From positions 4,650,001-4,714,000 of the forward strand of contig NZ_CP011789.1 in NCBI RefSeq assembly GCF_001636055.1: a stretch of DNA of 64,000 nucleotides. The letters run 5' to 3'. A program made the position numbers and the translations under genes. The stretch comes from Pseudomonas putida (GTDB lineage: Bacteria; Pseudomonadota; Gammaproteobacteria; Pseudomonadales; Pseudomonadaceae). The stretch's first letter is position 1; every line of letters begins with the position of its first letter. Under the pieces are notes generated by a model. That model was not told the DNA's origin, searched no databases, and saw nothing but the letters and a program-made list of their open reading frames with translations. This document shows, piece after piece, positions 17,179 through 27,240 of this stretch.

Positions 17179-19188
17179 TCAGATTTCTTTTTTGCGCTGC
17201 GTGTAGAGCAGGTCCACGATCTCTCCTTGCGGAACATAGCCACTGACCAGTTCACGCAGCAGTTTTCGCACGGTAACCAATTCATGCGTTTCAACCGCGC
17301 CAAGCAACTCAACAAGCTTGACCTTGAGTACATCCCACGGCAAAAAGTCCTCGTTTGCACTCATGATCATCGGGTGCCGGGTGGAGGCGACGTTATCGCC
17401 AATCAGTAGCTCTTCGTAGAGTTTTTCACCTGGCCGAAGCCCCGTGAACTCAACGGCGATATCGCCATGTGGATTCTTTTCCGAGCGTATGCTCAATCCG
17501 GACAGGTGGATCATCTTCTCTGCCAGTTCGGCAATACGAACAGGCTCCCCCATATCCAGAACGAATACATCCCCTCCACGTCCCATCGAGCCGGCCTGGA
17601 TAACCAGCTGAGCCGCTTCAGGAATGGTCATGAAGTATCGGGTGATCTTGGGGTGGGTTACCGTCAGAGGACCTCCCGACATGATCTGCTTGCGGAACAA
17701 AGGTATGACGGACCCTGACGAGCCCAGCACATTACCGAAACGCACCATGGTGAAACGTGTTTTGTTCACCTGCGCGACATTATCCTTCTGCCCGAAGAGG
17801 ACCGGAGCGCTCTCTCGGCTCAGCGCCTGCAGTACCATCTCGGCAAGCCGCTTGGTACTGCCCATGACGTTGGTCGGCCGCACGGCCTTGTCGGTGGAGA
17901 TCAGCACAAAGTTAGCGACCCCGGCCTGAACAGCAGCCTGGGCGGAACAGAGTGTGCCGATGACATTGTTCTGCACACCTTCAGAGATGTTGTGCTCAAC
18001 CATGGGAACATGCTTGTAAGCCGCGGCGTGATAGACAGTCTCCACGCGCCAGGACTGCATAACCTCCAGCAAGTGCGCCTGGTTGCGCACTGAGCCCAGC
18101 ACCGGCAAGACGGTTACAGGCAATGCCTCACGACATATCCTCAGCTCCAGCTCACTCAAGATGCTGTAAAGGTTGTATTCGCTGTGCTCGTACAGTAACA
18201 AGGTTTTCGGCCCTGCCCCGACGATTTGCCGACAGAGCTCCGAACCAATCGACCCCCCCGCGCCCGTGACCAGCACCACCTTGTTCGAAATACACTGCGC
18301 CAGCAGATCGTTTTGCGCAGGCACCACATCGCGCCCCAGCAGGTCGGCGATGTCGACTTCCTGAATGTCGCCCACTTGCACTCGCCCACTGGCCAGGTCA
18401 AGAATGCTGGGAACACTGCGAACATGCAGGGGGAAGCCCTCCAGGAAGCTCAGGATCTCCTTGCGACGACTGCGACTAGCACTAGGAATCGCGAGCAGAA
18501 TCTCCTGAGCCCCCGTGTCATCGATCATTCGGCCAACTTCATTCGAGCGATACACGTGCAACCCGGAAATGATGCGATCGGCAATTTCCACGTCGTCATC
18601 GATAAAAGCCACCGGCCTCATCGACTTGGCCATACGTAGCGCAGCAATAAGCTGGTTTCCAGCGGCGCCAGCGCCATAGATCGCCACTCTCGGCAAACCA
18701 TCGTCCCGGGAGGCGAAAGGCATGTGTTGCGTTGCTGAGAACCAGTCGCCCAGGAAGTACTGACGCATGGCCAGGCGCAACCCGCCTATCATGACCAGGC
18801 TCAACCACCAATAGTTGAAAATTACGGAACGCGGTACCAAAGTCTGGTGATTGCTATACCAGTAGACGAAAACGCCCAGCAAGAGCGCGGAAAGGGAAAC
18901 CGCCTTGACGATGACGATGAGTGCATCGTTACCGAAATACCGCATCACTGCCCGGTACATGCCGAACTTTACAAAAAGCGGTATTGCCAGAACGGGCGCA
19001 GTCACGAACAGCCAGATGTGTTCCCTGAGCGGATTACCCAGGTCATCAAGGCCAAGACGCACGGCAAAGGCCATCAGCAGGGCCAGCCACACCAGGCACA
19101 CATCCACCAGCACCTGGAGCGTGCGCTTCTCCCTGCGCGGCAATTGAAGCAGATATTTTCGAAGCTCGATCAGTTCCCTAGCTTTCAT
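17179..19188 (-). CDS. wbpM: UDP-HexNAc C4,C6-dehydratase WbpM
   Basis: 669 residues, membrane-anchored. Four or five helices in the first ~150 residues, a first Rossmann-like region (RVAIYGAGAAGNQL near 168) and a C-terminal SDR domain (about 290-600) beginning VLVTGAGGSIGSE. The catalytic region reads ISTDKAVRPTNVMGSTKR, with Met where most SDRs have Tyr, which is characteristic of WbpM. It makes the UDP-4-keto-6-deoxy-HexNAc intermediate for QuiNAc/FucNAc. WbpM lies at this same end of the O-antigen locus in P. aeruginosa. Confidence 0.95.
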   Translation of the reverse strand: MKARELIELRKYLLQLPRREKRTLQVLVDVCLVWLALLMAFAVRLGLDDLGNPLREHIWLFVTAPVLAIPLFVKFGMYRAVMRYFGNDALIVIVKAVSLSALLLGVFVYWYSNHQTLVPRSVIFNYWWLSLVMIGGLRLAMRQYFLGDWFSATQHMPFASRDDGLPRVAIYGAGAAGNQLIAALRMAKSMRPVAFIDDDVEIADRIISGLHVYRSNEVGRMIDDTGAQEILLAIPSASRSRRKEILSFLEGFPLHVRSVPSILDLASGRVQVGDIQEVDIADLLGRDVVPAQNDLLAQCISNKVVLVTGAGGSIGSELCRQIVGAGPKTLLLYEHSEYNLYSILSELELRICREALPVTVLPVLGSVRNQAHLLEVMQSWRVETVYHAAAYKHVPMVEHNISEGVQNNVIGTLCSAQAAVQAGVANFVLISTDKAVRPTNVMGSTKRLAEMVLQALSRESAPVLFGQKDNVAQVNKTRFTMVRFGNVLGSSGSVIPLFRKQIMSGGPLTVTHPKITRYFMTIPEAAQLVIQAGSMGRGGDVFVLDMGEPVRIAELAEKMIHLSGLSIRSEKNPHGDIAVEFTGLRPGEKLYEELLIGDNVASTRHPMIMSANEDFLPWDVLKVKLVELLGAVETHELVTVRKLLRELVSGYVPQGEIVDLLYTQRKKEI

Positions 19189-19224
19189 ATCCAGTTACCC
19201 ACTCGCCTCGTATCCTTCAAAAAA

Positions 19225-20238
19225 TCAAAGCTCACGCTCACCCGCATGGAATTTCAAAGCGAGCACTACCAGCGGTAGATAAGCCAAGCATACGCCAAGC
19301 ACGCCATTCAGACCGCAGAACGCTACCAGCAGTGCTACCGGGAACAACCAGAACAGGTTCAGGCCCCAGGCTGCCAACGTTACCTTCTTATGGCTTGCGA
19401 ACTGCCGCGAGGCAAACTGGTAAGCGTGACTTCTATGCGCTTCATAGACCTTTTCACCTCGCATCAGGCGACGCAGCAAGGTGACCGTGGCATCGACCAC
19501 GAACACACCCAGCAGGATTACCCAACACCAGAAGAAATCGGGTGACGTCCATCCGGCGATCAGGGCCATCGTGCCCATGACAACCCCCAGAAACCCACTG
19601 CCGGCATCGCCCATGAAGATTTTCGCCGGAGGGAAGTTCCACAGCAGGAATCCTGCGCCCGATGCCGCCAGCGCAAAGCTGAGGCCAGCGAGGCCGCCGT
19701 GCCCCGAGAGGAAGTAGATCAAGCCACCGGATAGCCCGACAAAAACGGCTTCGGAACTGGCAAGCCCGTCAATACCATCCATGAAGTTATAGAGATTCAG
19801 CATCCATACCAGGAACACCACAGCCAGCAAGCTGCCTATGAATCCGAGGTTCGACGCCTCTCCCCAAAGCGTGATGGGGGCCAACCCTCCAAGGTTGAAT
19901 ACGATCCAGATACCCGCGAGAAAATGACCGAGCAACCGCCAACGCGCAGGGATATGCCCTAGGTCATCGTAAAAGCCAAGGACCGCCACGCCAGCCCCGC
20001 CGAGCACCAGCGCCGACGTGGTGGCGAGGCTGACGTTGCCGAACGCGAAGAGCAACAGTGTCGCTGCAATGAAAGCCACAACGATAGCCACACCACCACC
20101 GCGCGGCGTCGGCACGGAGTGCGAGCTGCGCTCATTGGGAATATCAAGCACACTTTTGCGTATTGCATAGCGCCTTACCGTTCCAGTCAATGCCGCAGCA
20201 CCTACCAGAGCCAACGCTATTATTAGTAGCTGAACCAT
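19225..20238 (-). CDS. wbpL: Initiating glycosyltransferase WbpL (GT4/MraY-WecA type)
   Basis: 337 residues, about 10-11 membrane helices. It transfers a HexNAc-derived sugar-1-phosphate to undecaprenyl phosphate and so starts the O-unit. Motifs: RSSHSVPTPRGGGVA (about residues 38-52), GFYDDLGH, NFMDGIDGLAS, KIFMGDAGSGFLG and the cytoplasmic RLMRGEKVYEAHRSHAYQ stretch with the conserved HRSH. In P. aeruginosa WbpL uses UDP-FucNAc or UDP-QuiNAc; the neighbouring WbpM and WbpV-like enzymes would supply such a donor here. Confidence 0.94.
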   Translation of the reverse strand: MVQLLIIALALVGAAALTGTVRRYAIRKSVLDIPNERSSHSVPTPRGGGVAIVVAFIAATLLLFAFGNVSLATTSALVLGGAGVAVLGFYDDLGHIPARWRLLGHFLAGIWIVFNLGGLAPITLWGEASNLGFIGSLLAVVFLVWMLNLYNFMDGIDGLASSEAVFVGLSGGLIYFLSGHGGLAGLSFALAASGAGFLLWNFPPAKIFMGDAGSGFLGVVMGTMALIAGWTSPDFFWCWVILLGVFVVDATVTLLRRLMRGEKVYEAHRSHAYQFASRQFASHKKVTLAAWGLNLFWLFPVALLVAFCGLNGVLGVCLAYLPLVVLALKFHAGEREL

Positions 20239-20261
20239 GAGTCGTGAAATCCAATTCCTAG

Positions 20262-21233
20262 TTACTGAGCATCAACCATCAATCGCTGGACGTACTTTCT
20301 GCCGGCCTCTGCAAGCGCAGCTTCCGGATCTTCGACCGGCAACCAGCCCAGCAGGTCGCGCGCCTTGTTGGTGCTGATTTCCAATGAGCTGAACAATTGC
20401 ACATACATACCCGTGCGCCCCAAGGCAGTCAAAAGCAGCTTGGCCAATAGCTTGGGCATGTAGAAACACCTGGATTTTCGTCCCATGCCAGCCGCGAGAG
20501 ATGCCACGATCTGACGGGTTGAAACGCTGTCACCATCCGCAATCAGGAACAACTCCCCGGCGGCCTTCTCATGGGTAATCACCAGCGTCAGGAAGCTGAT
20601 CAGGTTGTTCAACGACACCAGACTGCGCCGGTTATGTAATGAAGCAAACGGCAGCGGCAAACCTTTGGCCACCAGGCCCAGCAAGCGCGCGAAATTGCCC
20701 GGGGCGCCAGCATCATAAATGAGTGGAGGACGCACAATAACCAGCTGCATGTCAGTCCCTGCCAGCAGCTCGCCTAACGCCTGCTCGGCCTCCAGCTTGG
20801 AAACGGCGTAAGCCGCCGTTGGTGCGGCGTCGCTCTGCTCGGTAAATGCCTGGTCAGTGGTCTCGTTGCCATTTACACCAATGGAGCTGACAAAGATGAA
20901 TCGCCCGACTCCGGCGGCCAGTGCCGCTTTGGCCAGCGCCAGGGTCGTTTCGACATTCGCCTCCCGGAAAGCGGCCAATGGGTCGGCTACCTGATCATTA
21001 AGCACATGCGCACGGCCGGCCAAATGAACAACGCAATCGACACCCATCAGGCTATTCCGCACGCAGGCCTGATCCATCAGGTCCAGTTGCACGACATCCC
21101 CGGCCAATACTTGGCCCGGCTCACGCCTTACCGCAGCCTTTACAGAAAAGCCGTCTCGGACCAGAGATTCGCACAGGTGCCTGCCGACAAAGCCTGAGGC
21201 ACCTGTAACCATTACCTGGCATAGGCCTGCCAT
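20262..21233 (-). CDS. UDP-4-keto-6-deoxy-HexNAc reductase, WbpV-like (extended SDR)
   Basis: 323 residues. Extended SDR with the N-terminal VTGASGFVGRHLCESL motif, SSIGVNGNET active-site Ser region and YAVSKLEAEQ Tyr/Lys pair. Proteins of this kind next to wbpL and wbpM reduce the 4-keto product of WbpM to UDP-QuiNAc (WbpV) or UDP-FucNAc (WbpK). Which epimer forms cannot be decided by eye. ATG 21233 sits one base after the ugd stop (TGA-A-ATG) with GGAGTC upstream, so translation is coupled to ugd; the open frame runs further upstream inside ugd but is not used. Confidence 0.87.
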   Translation of the reverse strand: MAGLCQVMVTGASGFVGRHLCESLVRDGFSVKAAVRREPGQVLAGDVVQLDLMDQACVRNSLMGVDCVVHLAGRAHVLNDQVADPLAAFREANVETTLALAKAALAAGVGRFIFVSSIGVNGNETTDQAFTEQSDAAPTAAYAVSKLEAEQALGELLAGTDMQLVIVRPPLIYDAGAPGNFARLLGLVAKGLPLPFASLHNRRSLVSLNNLISFLTLVITHEKAAGELFLIADGDSVSTRQIVASLAAGMGRKSRCFYMPKLLAKLLLTALGRTGMYVQLFSSLEISTNKARDLLGWLPVEDPEAALAEAGRKYVQRLMVDAQ

Positions 21234-21234
21234 T

Positions 21235-22575
21235 TCAGACTCCCGGAGCAATGTGCGGTCTGCCAATCGCATGATACGCCACGCCAGCCTCTGCCATCGT
21301 CCACGGGTCGAAGAGATTGCGACCGTCGACCACGATGGCACTGGAAAGAGCCCCACGCAGCATGTGCGGGTCTACAGCGCGGAACGATTTCCACTCGGTA
21401 CAGATCGCCAGGGCGTCGGCACCGGCCAGGGCCTCTTCCTGCGTCGCCGCGTAGTGGGTATCAGCCCGTTTACCGTAGATGCGCTCGAATTCCTCCATGG
21501 CCTTGGGATCGAAAACACGTACCTTCGCTCCCGCCTGCCAGAGTTGTTCGATAAGCCGACGACTTGGCGCATCGCGCATGTCGTCGGTGTTGGGCTTGAA
21601 GGCCAGGCCCCAGACGGCGATCGTCTTGCCCTCGAGCTGCCCGTCGAAGATACCCTCGAACGAAGCGAACATCTTGTCTTTCTGGCGCTTGTTAACGCCC
21701 TCGACAGCCGCGAGCAGATCAGCGGAATAACCAACTTCCTGCGCGGTACGGTGCAACGCCTGAACATCCTTGGGGAAACAGGAGCCGCCGTAACCACACC
21801 CGGGGTAGATGAAGCTGTAACCAATCCGTGGGTCCGAACCGATACCGATACGTACCTGCTCAATGTCGGCACCCAGGCGCTCGGCCAGATTGGACAGTTC
21901 GTTCATGAAGCTAATCTTGGTAGCCAGCATGCCGTTGGCCGCGTACTTGGTCAGCTCGGCAGAGCGAACATCCATGAAGATCAGTTTGTCATGGTTCCGG
22001 CTGTAAGGCGCATAGCACTCGCGCATCTTGCGGCGAACGTGCTCGGAATCAGTGCCCACCACGATTCGCGCACCTTTGGTGAAGTCTTCAAGAGCCGCAC
22101 CCTCTTTAAGGAACTCAGGGTTGGAACAGACATGGAATTGCAGGTCGACACCACGAGAGGCCAGGGTACGCTGGATAGATTCCTTGACCTTGTCAGCCGT
22201 GCCTACAGGTACTGTCGACTTGTCGACAATGATCTTGGGCTCAGTCATGTACTGACCAATCGTATTGGCGACCGCCAGCACATACTTGAGATCAGCAGAG
22301 CCATCTTCATCCGGCGGAGTACCTACCGCAATGAACTGAATCTCACCGAACGAAACGCCCATGCCAGCATCCGTGGTGAAGTCAAGGCGCCCCTCGTGCT
22401 GGTTGCGAACAACCATTTCATCGAGGCCAGGCTCGTAGATTGGAATAATGCCCTTCTTCAAGTTATCGATCTTGCGCTGATCGACATCAACACATACCAC
22501 ATGATGGCCAACATCAGCTAGGCACGTGCCAGTGACTAACCCAACATAGCCCGAGCCAAAAACAGTAATCTTCAT
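21235..22575 (-). CDS. ugd: UDP-glucose 6-dehydrogenase
   Basis: 446 residues. Oxidises UDP-glucose to UDP-glucuronate with two NAD+. N-terminal [19 protein letters not shown] binds NAD; the catalytic Cys is in the [13 protein letters not shown] motif (near residue 263); [10 protein letters not shown] and [11 protein letters not shown] are family signatures. The C-terminal nucleotide-binding domain begins at [16 protein letters not shown]. Together with the epimerase just upstream in the transcript it points to UDP-galacturonate as the product used for the O-unit. Confidence 0.96.
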   Translation of the reverse strand: MKITVFGSGYVGLVTGTCLADVGHHVVCVDVDQRKIDNLKKGIIPIYEPGLDEMVVRNQHEGRLDFTTDAGMGVSFGEIQFIAVGTPPDEDGSADLKYVLAVANTIGQYMTEPKIIVDKSTVPVGTADKVKESIQRTLASRGVDLQFHVCSNPEFLKEGAALEDFTKGARIVVGTDSEHVRRKMRECYAPYSRNHDKLIFMDVRSAELTKYAANGMLATKISFMNELSNLAERLGADIEQVRIGIGSDPRIGYSFIYPGCGYGGSCFPKDVQALHRTAQEVGYSADLLAAVEGVNKRQKDKMFASFEGIFDGQLEGKTIAVWGLAFKPNTDDMRDAPSRRLIEQLWQAGAKVRVFDPKAMEEFERIYGKRADTHYAATQEEALAGADALAICTEWKSFRAVDPHMLRGALSSAIVVDGRNLFDPWTMAEAGVAYHAIGRPHIAPGV

Positions 22576-22587
22576 CTATTTACACCT

Positions 22588-23547
22588 TCAAATTTCGTAG
22601 TACGACCGGTACCAATTCACAAAGTTTGCGGCCCCTTCTTGCACGGGCACATTCGGTTTGTACCCGACGGCATCAAACAATCCCTGAGTATCTGCCCATG
22701 TCTGCTCGACGTCGCCGGGTTGCATGGGCAAATAATTACAAATTGCCTTGATGCCGGTTGCGGCCTCCACGGCGTAGATGAAGTCCATCAGGTTGACCGG
22801 GCTGCCGTGACCGATGTTGAACACTGTGCAAGCATCAAGGTCAGGCTTTTGCAGCAACCGGAGAATGCCGGAAATGATGTCATCGATGTAGGTAAAGTCG
22901 CGCGACAGATGTCCATGGTTATACACATCGATCGGCTTGCCTTCGAGAATTGCCTTGGTGAACTTGAACATCGCCATATCGGGACGTCCCCACGGGCCGT
23001 AGACGGTAAAGAACCTCAGGCCAGTGGTTTGGATCCCGTACAAATGAGAGTACGTATGAGCCATCAGCTCATTCGATTTCTTGGTAGCCGCGTACAGGCT
23101 GATCGGACAATCTACCGACTGTTGAGTCGAGAAAGGAACGTCCTTGCTCAGACCATAGACAGAGCTCGAAGACGCATAGAACAAGCGCTTGACTTTGTGG
23201 TTACGGCAACCTTCGAGGATATTCATGAAACCAACGACATTACTCTGCACGTAAGCCATTGGATTATCGAGCGAGTAGCGCACGCCCGCTTGGGCTGCCA
23301 AGTTCACCACACAGTCGAATTGATGAGCGGAGAACACCGTGTCGATGGCCTCGGCATCAATAAGATCCGCACGAATGAACGTGAAGTTTTCAATATCCTC
23401 GAGATCCTTGAGCCGCGCTTCCTTGAGGCTGACGTCATAATAATCATTGAGATTATCAATGCCCACCACCTTTTCAGCGGTGGCCGACAATGCCTTGGTC
23501 AGCGCATGCCCGATGAATCCAGCAGCGCCAGTAATCAAAATTTTCAT
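22588..23547 (-). CDS. UDP-glucuronate 4-epimerase-like NAD-dependent epimerase
   Basis: 319 residues, extended SDR. TGAAGFIGHALTKAL is the NAD site; the active site has SSSSVYG and YAATKKSNELMAHTYSHLYG, and the RFFTVYGPWGRPDMA segment is typical of UDP-GlcA 4-epimerases (LspL/Cap1J type). It would interconvert UDP-GlcA and UDP-GalA. Its position directly before ugd in the transcript (12-base gap) supports that substrate. A UDP-glucose/UDP-GlcNAc epimerase is possible but fits the WGRPDMA segment less well. Confidence 0.88.
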   Translation of the reverse strand: MKILITGAAGFIGHALTKALSATAEKVVGIDNLNDYYDVSLKEARLKDLEDIENFTFIRADLIDAEAIDTVFSAHQFDCVVNLAAQAGVRYSLDNPMAYVQSNVVGFMNILEGCRNHKVKRLFYASSSSVYGLSKDVPFSTQQSVDCPISLYAATKKSNELMAHTYSHLYGIQTTGLRFFTVYGPWGRPDMAMFKFTKAILEGKPIDVYNHGHLSRDFTYIDDIISGILRLLQKPDLDACTVFNIGHGSPVNLMDFIYAVEAATGIKAICNYLPMQPGDVEQTWADTQGLFDAVGYKPNVPVQEGAANFVNWYRSYYEI

Positions 23548-23553
23548 CTACGC

Positions 23554-24360
23554 CTACCGTGCGAACTTGTATAGCAATTGTTTAAGAAATGCGGGAGACC
23601 GACGGACGATAGAACGCAACATCGTGTTGATGACAAACGCACCGCCACCGATAAAGCCGATATCCTTCTGGAAACGGATAATGGCCAGCTCATGCTTGAG
23701 ATAATCCTTGCCACGCCGTTGCATCAGCTCGCTGCCTGCCCGCATCTTCAAAAGAATGTCCGGCAGGTTCTCAATCCTGTACCCCTTTTGCAACATCAGC
23801 GACCACAGCGCGTAGTCCTGAGCCTTCCGGAAGCTCGGGTAACCACCTACTGCCTGCACTCCTGACTTGCGGAACATGACGGTAGGATGACTGAGCGGGC
23901 TGCGCCGCTTGGAAAACGCGTATAGCGCGTCATGGTCCAACGGTAGTCTGCGCGGCCCCAACGAATGCCTCATGGTCACATCGTATTCTTCAACCATCGC
24001 ACCCAGCACAGTCACCTCAGGATGGGCTTGTAAATACGTCAGCTGCCGTTCAAATCGAACGGGGAGGCAGATGTCATCGGTGTCCATCCGCGCGACAAGC
24101 TCATGGGTGCAGTATTTCAACCCTTCATTGAGCGCATTGGCCAGCCCCACGTTTACAGGTAGCACCACCGAAACGATCGGCAGCTTCGACCGAAATTGCT
24201 CAATGACCGCCTTCAGCGAATCAGAAATCGGCCCATCCTCGACGAGTACCACTTCCTGCGCTTTACAGGTCTGTACCGTCAAGCTCTCGAGACATGCCAC
24301 CAGAAACTCGGGTTTCTCCGATGCGTAAACCGAGATAAGTACGGAAAAGTCAGCAGTCAC
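23554..24360 (-). CDS. GT2-family glycosyltransferase (AmsE-like)
   Basis: 268 residues. GT-A fold: N-terminal FSVLISVYASEKPEFL, the first Asp in VLVEDGP, the DXD in ARMDTDDICLP (about residues 93-103) and a C-terminal PSFRKAQDYALWSLML acceptor-side segment with the conserved QDY. No membrane anchor. The layout is like AmsE/WcaA-type transferases of exopolysaccharide and O-antigen clusters. GTG 24360 is used as start. The donor cannot be read; GalA or Fuc3NAc are candidates from the local sugar pathways. Confidence 0.88.
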   Translation of the reverse strand: MTADFSVLISVYASEKPEFLVACLESLTVQTCKAQEVVLVEDGPISDSLKAVIEQFRSKLPIVSVVLPVNVGLANALNEGLKYCTHELVARMDTDDICLPVRFERQLTYLQAHPEVTVLGAMVEEYDVTMRHSLGPRRLPLDHDALYAFSKRRSPLSHPTVMFRKSGVQAVGGYPSFRKAQDYALWSLMLQKGYRIENLPDILLKMRAGSELMQRRGKDYLKHELAIIRFQKDIGFIGGGAFVINTMLRSIVRRSPAFLKQLLYKFAR

Positions 24361-24387
24361 AGCTCTGATCCCTTTGCAAAATTCAAA

Positions 24388-26313
24388 CTACTGACGCGCC
24401 AGCCACGCCTGGAACATTAATACATTCCAGAGAACTGCCGCATGATTCCGCTTGCCACCGACGTGTTCTTGCCAGAGCCTGTGTACGGCATCCACATTGA
24501 AATGACCTTCACCTCGCAGCTTGCGGGCATCCAGCAAGGCTTCCGCCCACTCTCGCAACGGGCCGATCAGCCAGTCTCTCAGCGGAACGCCAAACCCCAT
24601 CTTCGGACGGTCGATCAACGCACGATCAACATGCTTGTAGAGGACCTGCTTGAGTGCCCACTTGGTCTCCCCTTCTCGGAACTTGTACTCGAGGGGCAAT
24701 GACCAGGCGAACTCCACCACCGAGTGATCCAGAAACGGCGCGCGTCCTTCCAGCGAGACCGCCATTGCCGCCCGGTCGAGCTTGGTCAGGATGTCGCCCG
24801 GCAAATATTCCTTCAGATCCCAGGCCATCATCTGCTGTACATCACACAAACCCTGATTGGCCAGCCTCGTGGGTCGGGAATCGATAACCGGTTCAAGCAG
24901 AAGATTGTTCGCTTGTGCATGATTCGACACGATATTGTTGTAGACATCATGAGGCCCGCGGGCGGCAAATACCCCAGCCAACTTATGGACCTTGTCGCCG
25001 ATACTGCCCAGCCCTTTGCTACCCGGTAACCACCGACCAAGCGAATCCCAGCCCCCAGGCTCCACAGTTGTCAGTAGCCGCCCTACACCCGCTCTGAGCC
25101 CGGCAGGAATCGGCTTCATGTACCGCCACAGTTTGCCAGCCACCAGGTAACGGTTGTAGCCGCAAAAAAGTTCGTCACCACCGTCGCCGGAAAGCGAAAC
25201 GGTTACCTTCCTCTTGGCCAGCTTGGAGACCAGAAAAGTCGGAATCTGTGAAGGGTCGGCAAACGGTTCGTCCCAGATGTCCGGAAGCATCGGGACGACA
25301 TCCAGCGCCTCCCTGGCGCTGACATACAGCTCTTCATGCTCCGTGCCAATATGCTGAGCCACTTCCTTGGCATATGGCGCTTCGTTGAAACGTGGGTCGT
25401 CGAAGCCAATCGAGAAGGTCTTGATCTTCTCCGAAGACTGGGCCTGCATCAGTGCCACGATGAGTGACGAGTCCACACCACCGGACAAGAATGCCCCCAA
25501 CGGCACATCGGAAAGCATCTGCCTGCCGATGGTCGTCTTCAGCATGCTTTCCAATGCACCGACGGCCTCATCCGCTGTTCCCTGAAACGGAGCATTCAGG
25601 CCATTACGAATGATCTCGTCGACGCTCCAATACGCACGCGTCACAGGCTGAGGATCGCGCAGCGATACCTGCAAATACTCTCCCGGCATCAGTTTACTGA
25701 CACGGTCGTAGATCGAGAACGGCGCAGGCACATAGCCATATTGGAGGAACAGCGATAGCGCCTGTGGATCTACATGCGATTCGAATCCAGGCGCCGCTTT
25801 CAACGCCCTGAGTTCAGAACCGAACAAAAACGCCTCACCGAGCCAACCGTAATAAAGCGGCTTCTCGCCCAACCGGTCTCGCATTAACGTCAATTGCGCT
25901 TGGTCTCGGTCCCACAATGCGATGGCAAACATGCCATGCAACTGGGAAAGCGTCGCCTCAATGCCATAGATCTCAAAGCACGCAAGTAATGTTTCGGTGT
26001 CAGAATGACCCGACCACTGAATGACATGCTGATCACGGGCAAGTTTGTCTCTCAGGTCAACATGGTTATAGATCTCGCCGTTGAAGGCGATCATGTAACG
26101 GCCACTGGCTGAGCGCATGGGCTGAGCGCCATGGCTGGAAACGTCCATGATCGAGAGCCGCCGATGGGAAAAACCGATACCTGAAGCGGCATCAAACCAG
26201 ATTCCACTGGAATCAGGCCCTCGATGCTCGATCGCAAGCCCCATGTTTTCCAGGATCTGGTCAGCATCACTACCCAGCATCGAGTGAGAAAGAAGCCCTG
26301 CGAAACCACACAT
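24388..26313 (-). CDS. asnB: Asparagine synthetase-like amidotransferase of the O-antigen locus
   Basis: 641 residues. After the start Met comes Cys 2, the glutaminase nucleophile (MCGFAGLL), so ATG 26313 is right and the five upstream in-frame codons are not translated; GAGGG lies ahead. The class II glutaminase domain (about 1-200) has RRLSIMD and FNGEIYN; the synthetase domain has the ATP pyrophosphatase motif LSGGVDSSL (about 266-274) and SGDGGDELFCGYNRY. In O-antigen loci such AsnB relatives (for example P. aeruginosa WbpS) are thought to amidate uronic acids rather than make free asparagine. The adjacent UDP-GalA genes suit that role, which is inferred. Confidence 0.9.
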   Translation of the reverse strand: MCGFAGLLSHSMLGSDADQILENMGLAIEHRGPDSSGIWFDAASGIGFSHRRLSIMDVSSHGAQPMRSASGRYMIAFNGEIYNHVDLRDKLARDQHVIQWSGHSDTETLLACFEIYGIEATLSQLHGMFAIALWDRDQAQLTLMRDRLGEKPLYYGWLGEAFLFGSELRALKAAPGFESHVDPQALSLFLQYGYVPAPFSIYDRVSKLMPGEYLQVSLRDPQPVTRAYWSVDEIIRNGLNAPFQGTADEAVGALESMLKTTIGRQMLSDVPLGAFLSGGVDSSLIVALMQAQSSEKIKTFSIGFDDPRFNEAPYAKEVAQHIGTEHEELYVSAREALDVVPMLPDIWDEPFADPSQIPTFLVSKLAKRKVTVSLSGDGGDELFCGYNRYLVAGKLWRYMKPIPAGLRAGVGRLLTTVEPGGWDSLGRWLPGSKGLGSIGDKVHKLAGVFAARGPHDVYNNIVSNHAQANNLLLEPVIDSRPTRLANQGLCDVQQMMAWDLKEYLPGDILTKLDRAAMAVSLEGRAPFLDHSVVEFAWSLPLEYKFREGETKWALKQVLYKHVDRALIDRPKMGFGVPLRDWLIGPLREWAEALLDARKLRGEGHFNVDAVHRLWQEHVGGKRNHAAVLWNVLMFQAWLARQ

Positions 26314-26352
26314 CTCAATTGCCCTCAATTGACGCGTAACGAGAAAGCATAT

Positions 26353-27240
26353 TCATTCTCCAATCTTTCCCCAAGCGCCACGAATGGCATCTTTTATCCC
26401 GGTGACCGCGAAACTCAACCGTTTCATTTTTCTATCGAAACACAACGGAATGAGGCATAACTTAGCCAGCATGATGACACTGTATTTAAATTTCCATCTT
26501 CCTGGAACAAAGGGCTTGCCCAGCAGGTAGATGAAATTGCGGAACTGGTAATAATGGCGGATGGGAGATGGCATACCAATGCTTTGACCAAGGATTCTCT
26601 TATGGCCATCGCCGAGCATGTGGGAAATTTCCAAGGTGGTATCAATGAAGATACGATAGCCGCGCTCACGACTACGCCAGCACCATTCCCAATCGACGAA
26701 GTCGATGAACAAGTCCTCGTTCTTCAAGCCGACGGCATCAATGGCATCGAAACGCATGAGAAACCCGGAACTCAGGGTGTATTCGACTTCGATCACATCG
26801 CCGCTGCGAGTAAGTCCGTCATAGACCTCATCACTGTCCTTGCGCACCGCGAGAGGGCCGATGCCGCCGACTTTGATACCTTTTTCAGTCAACTCTGCAT
26901 GGCGGTGCATGAGATTGTTGACATAATCCACCGGCAGCTTCGAGTCTTGGTCCATCTCGATGACAAACTCGCTCCCCATTGCCTTGGCGGCTTGCATGCC
27001 GATATTTTGTGCAGCAGCAATACCTAGATTTTGAGACAACTGCTTAATGATAATGCTGGGATAAGAAGCAGCCAACGTACCAACTTCATGCTGGCGCGCG
27101 ATGCAATCCGAGTTATCCACTATTATAATATATTTGGCCTGGTGCAAGTAGGACTTGATATTTTCAAGCAAATCTTCCACACAGGGATTGTATGTGGTCA
27201 CCAGAATTGAAACATTATCACCCGCAAACCCAGCACCCAT
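26353..27240 (-). CDS. GT2 glycosyltransferase, rhamnosyltransferase type (RfbF/WbbL-like)
   Basis: 295 residues. NVSILVTTYNPCVEDL at the start, VDNSD, QNLGIAAAQNIGMQAA, the DXD-type EMDQDSKLP, and TLSSGFLMRFDAI with DFVDWEWCWRSRERGY are the pattern of the RfbF family of rhamnosyltransferases. The cluster makes dTDP-L-rhamnose, which supports that donor. A weakly hydrophobic C-terminal segment may rest on the membrane. Its ATG overlaps the wzy stop (TAATG). Confidence 0.88.
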   Translation of the reverse strand: MGAGFAGDNVSILVTTYNPCVEDLLENIKSYLHQAKYIIIVDNSDCIARQHEVGTLAASYPSIIIKQLSQNLGIAAAQNIGMQAAKAMGSEFVIEMDQDSKLPVDYVNNLMHRHAELTEKGIKVGGIGPLAVRKDSDEVYDGLTRSGDVIEVEYTLSSGFLMRFDAIDAVGLKNEDLFIDFVDWEWCWRSRERGYRIFIDTTLEISHMLGDGHKRILGQSIGMPSPIRHYYQFRNFIYLLGKPFVPGRWKFKYSVIMLAKLCLIPLCFDRKMKRLSFAVTGIKDAIRGAWGKIGE

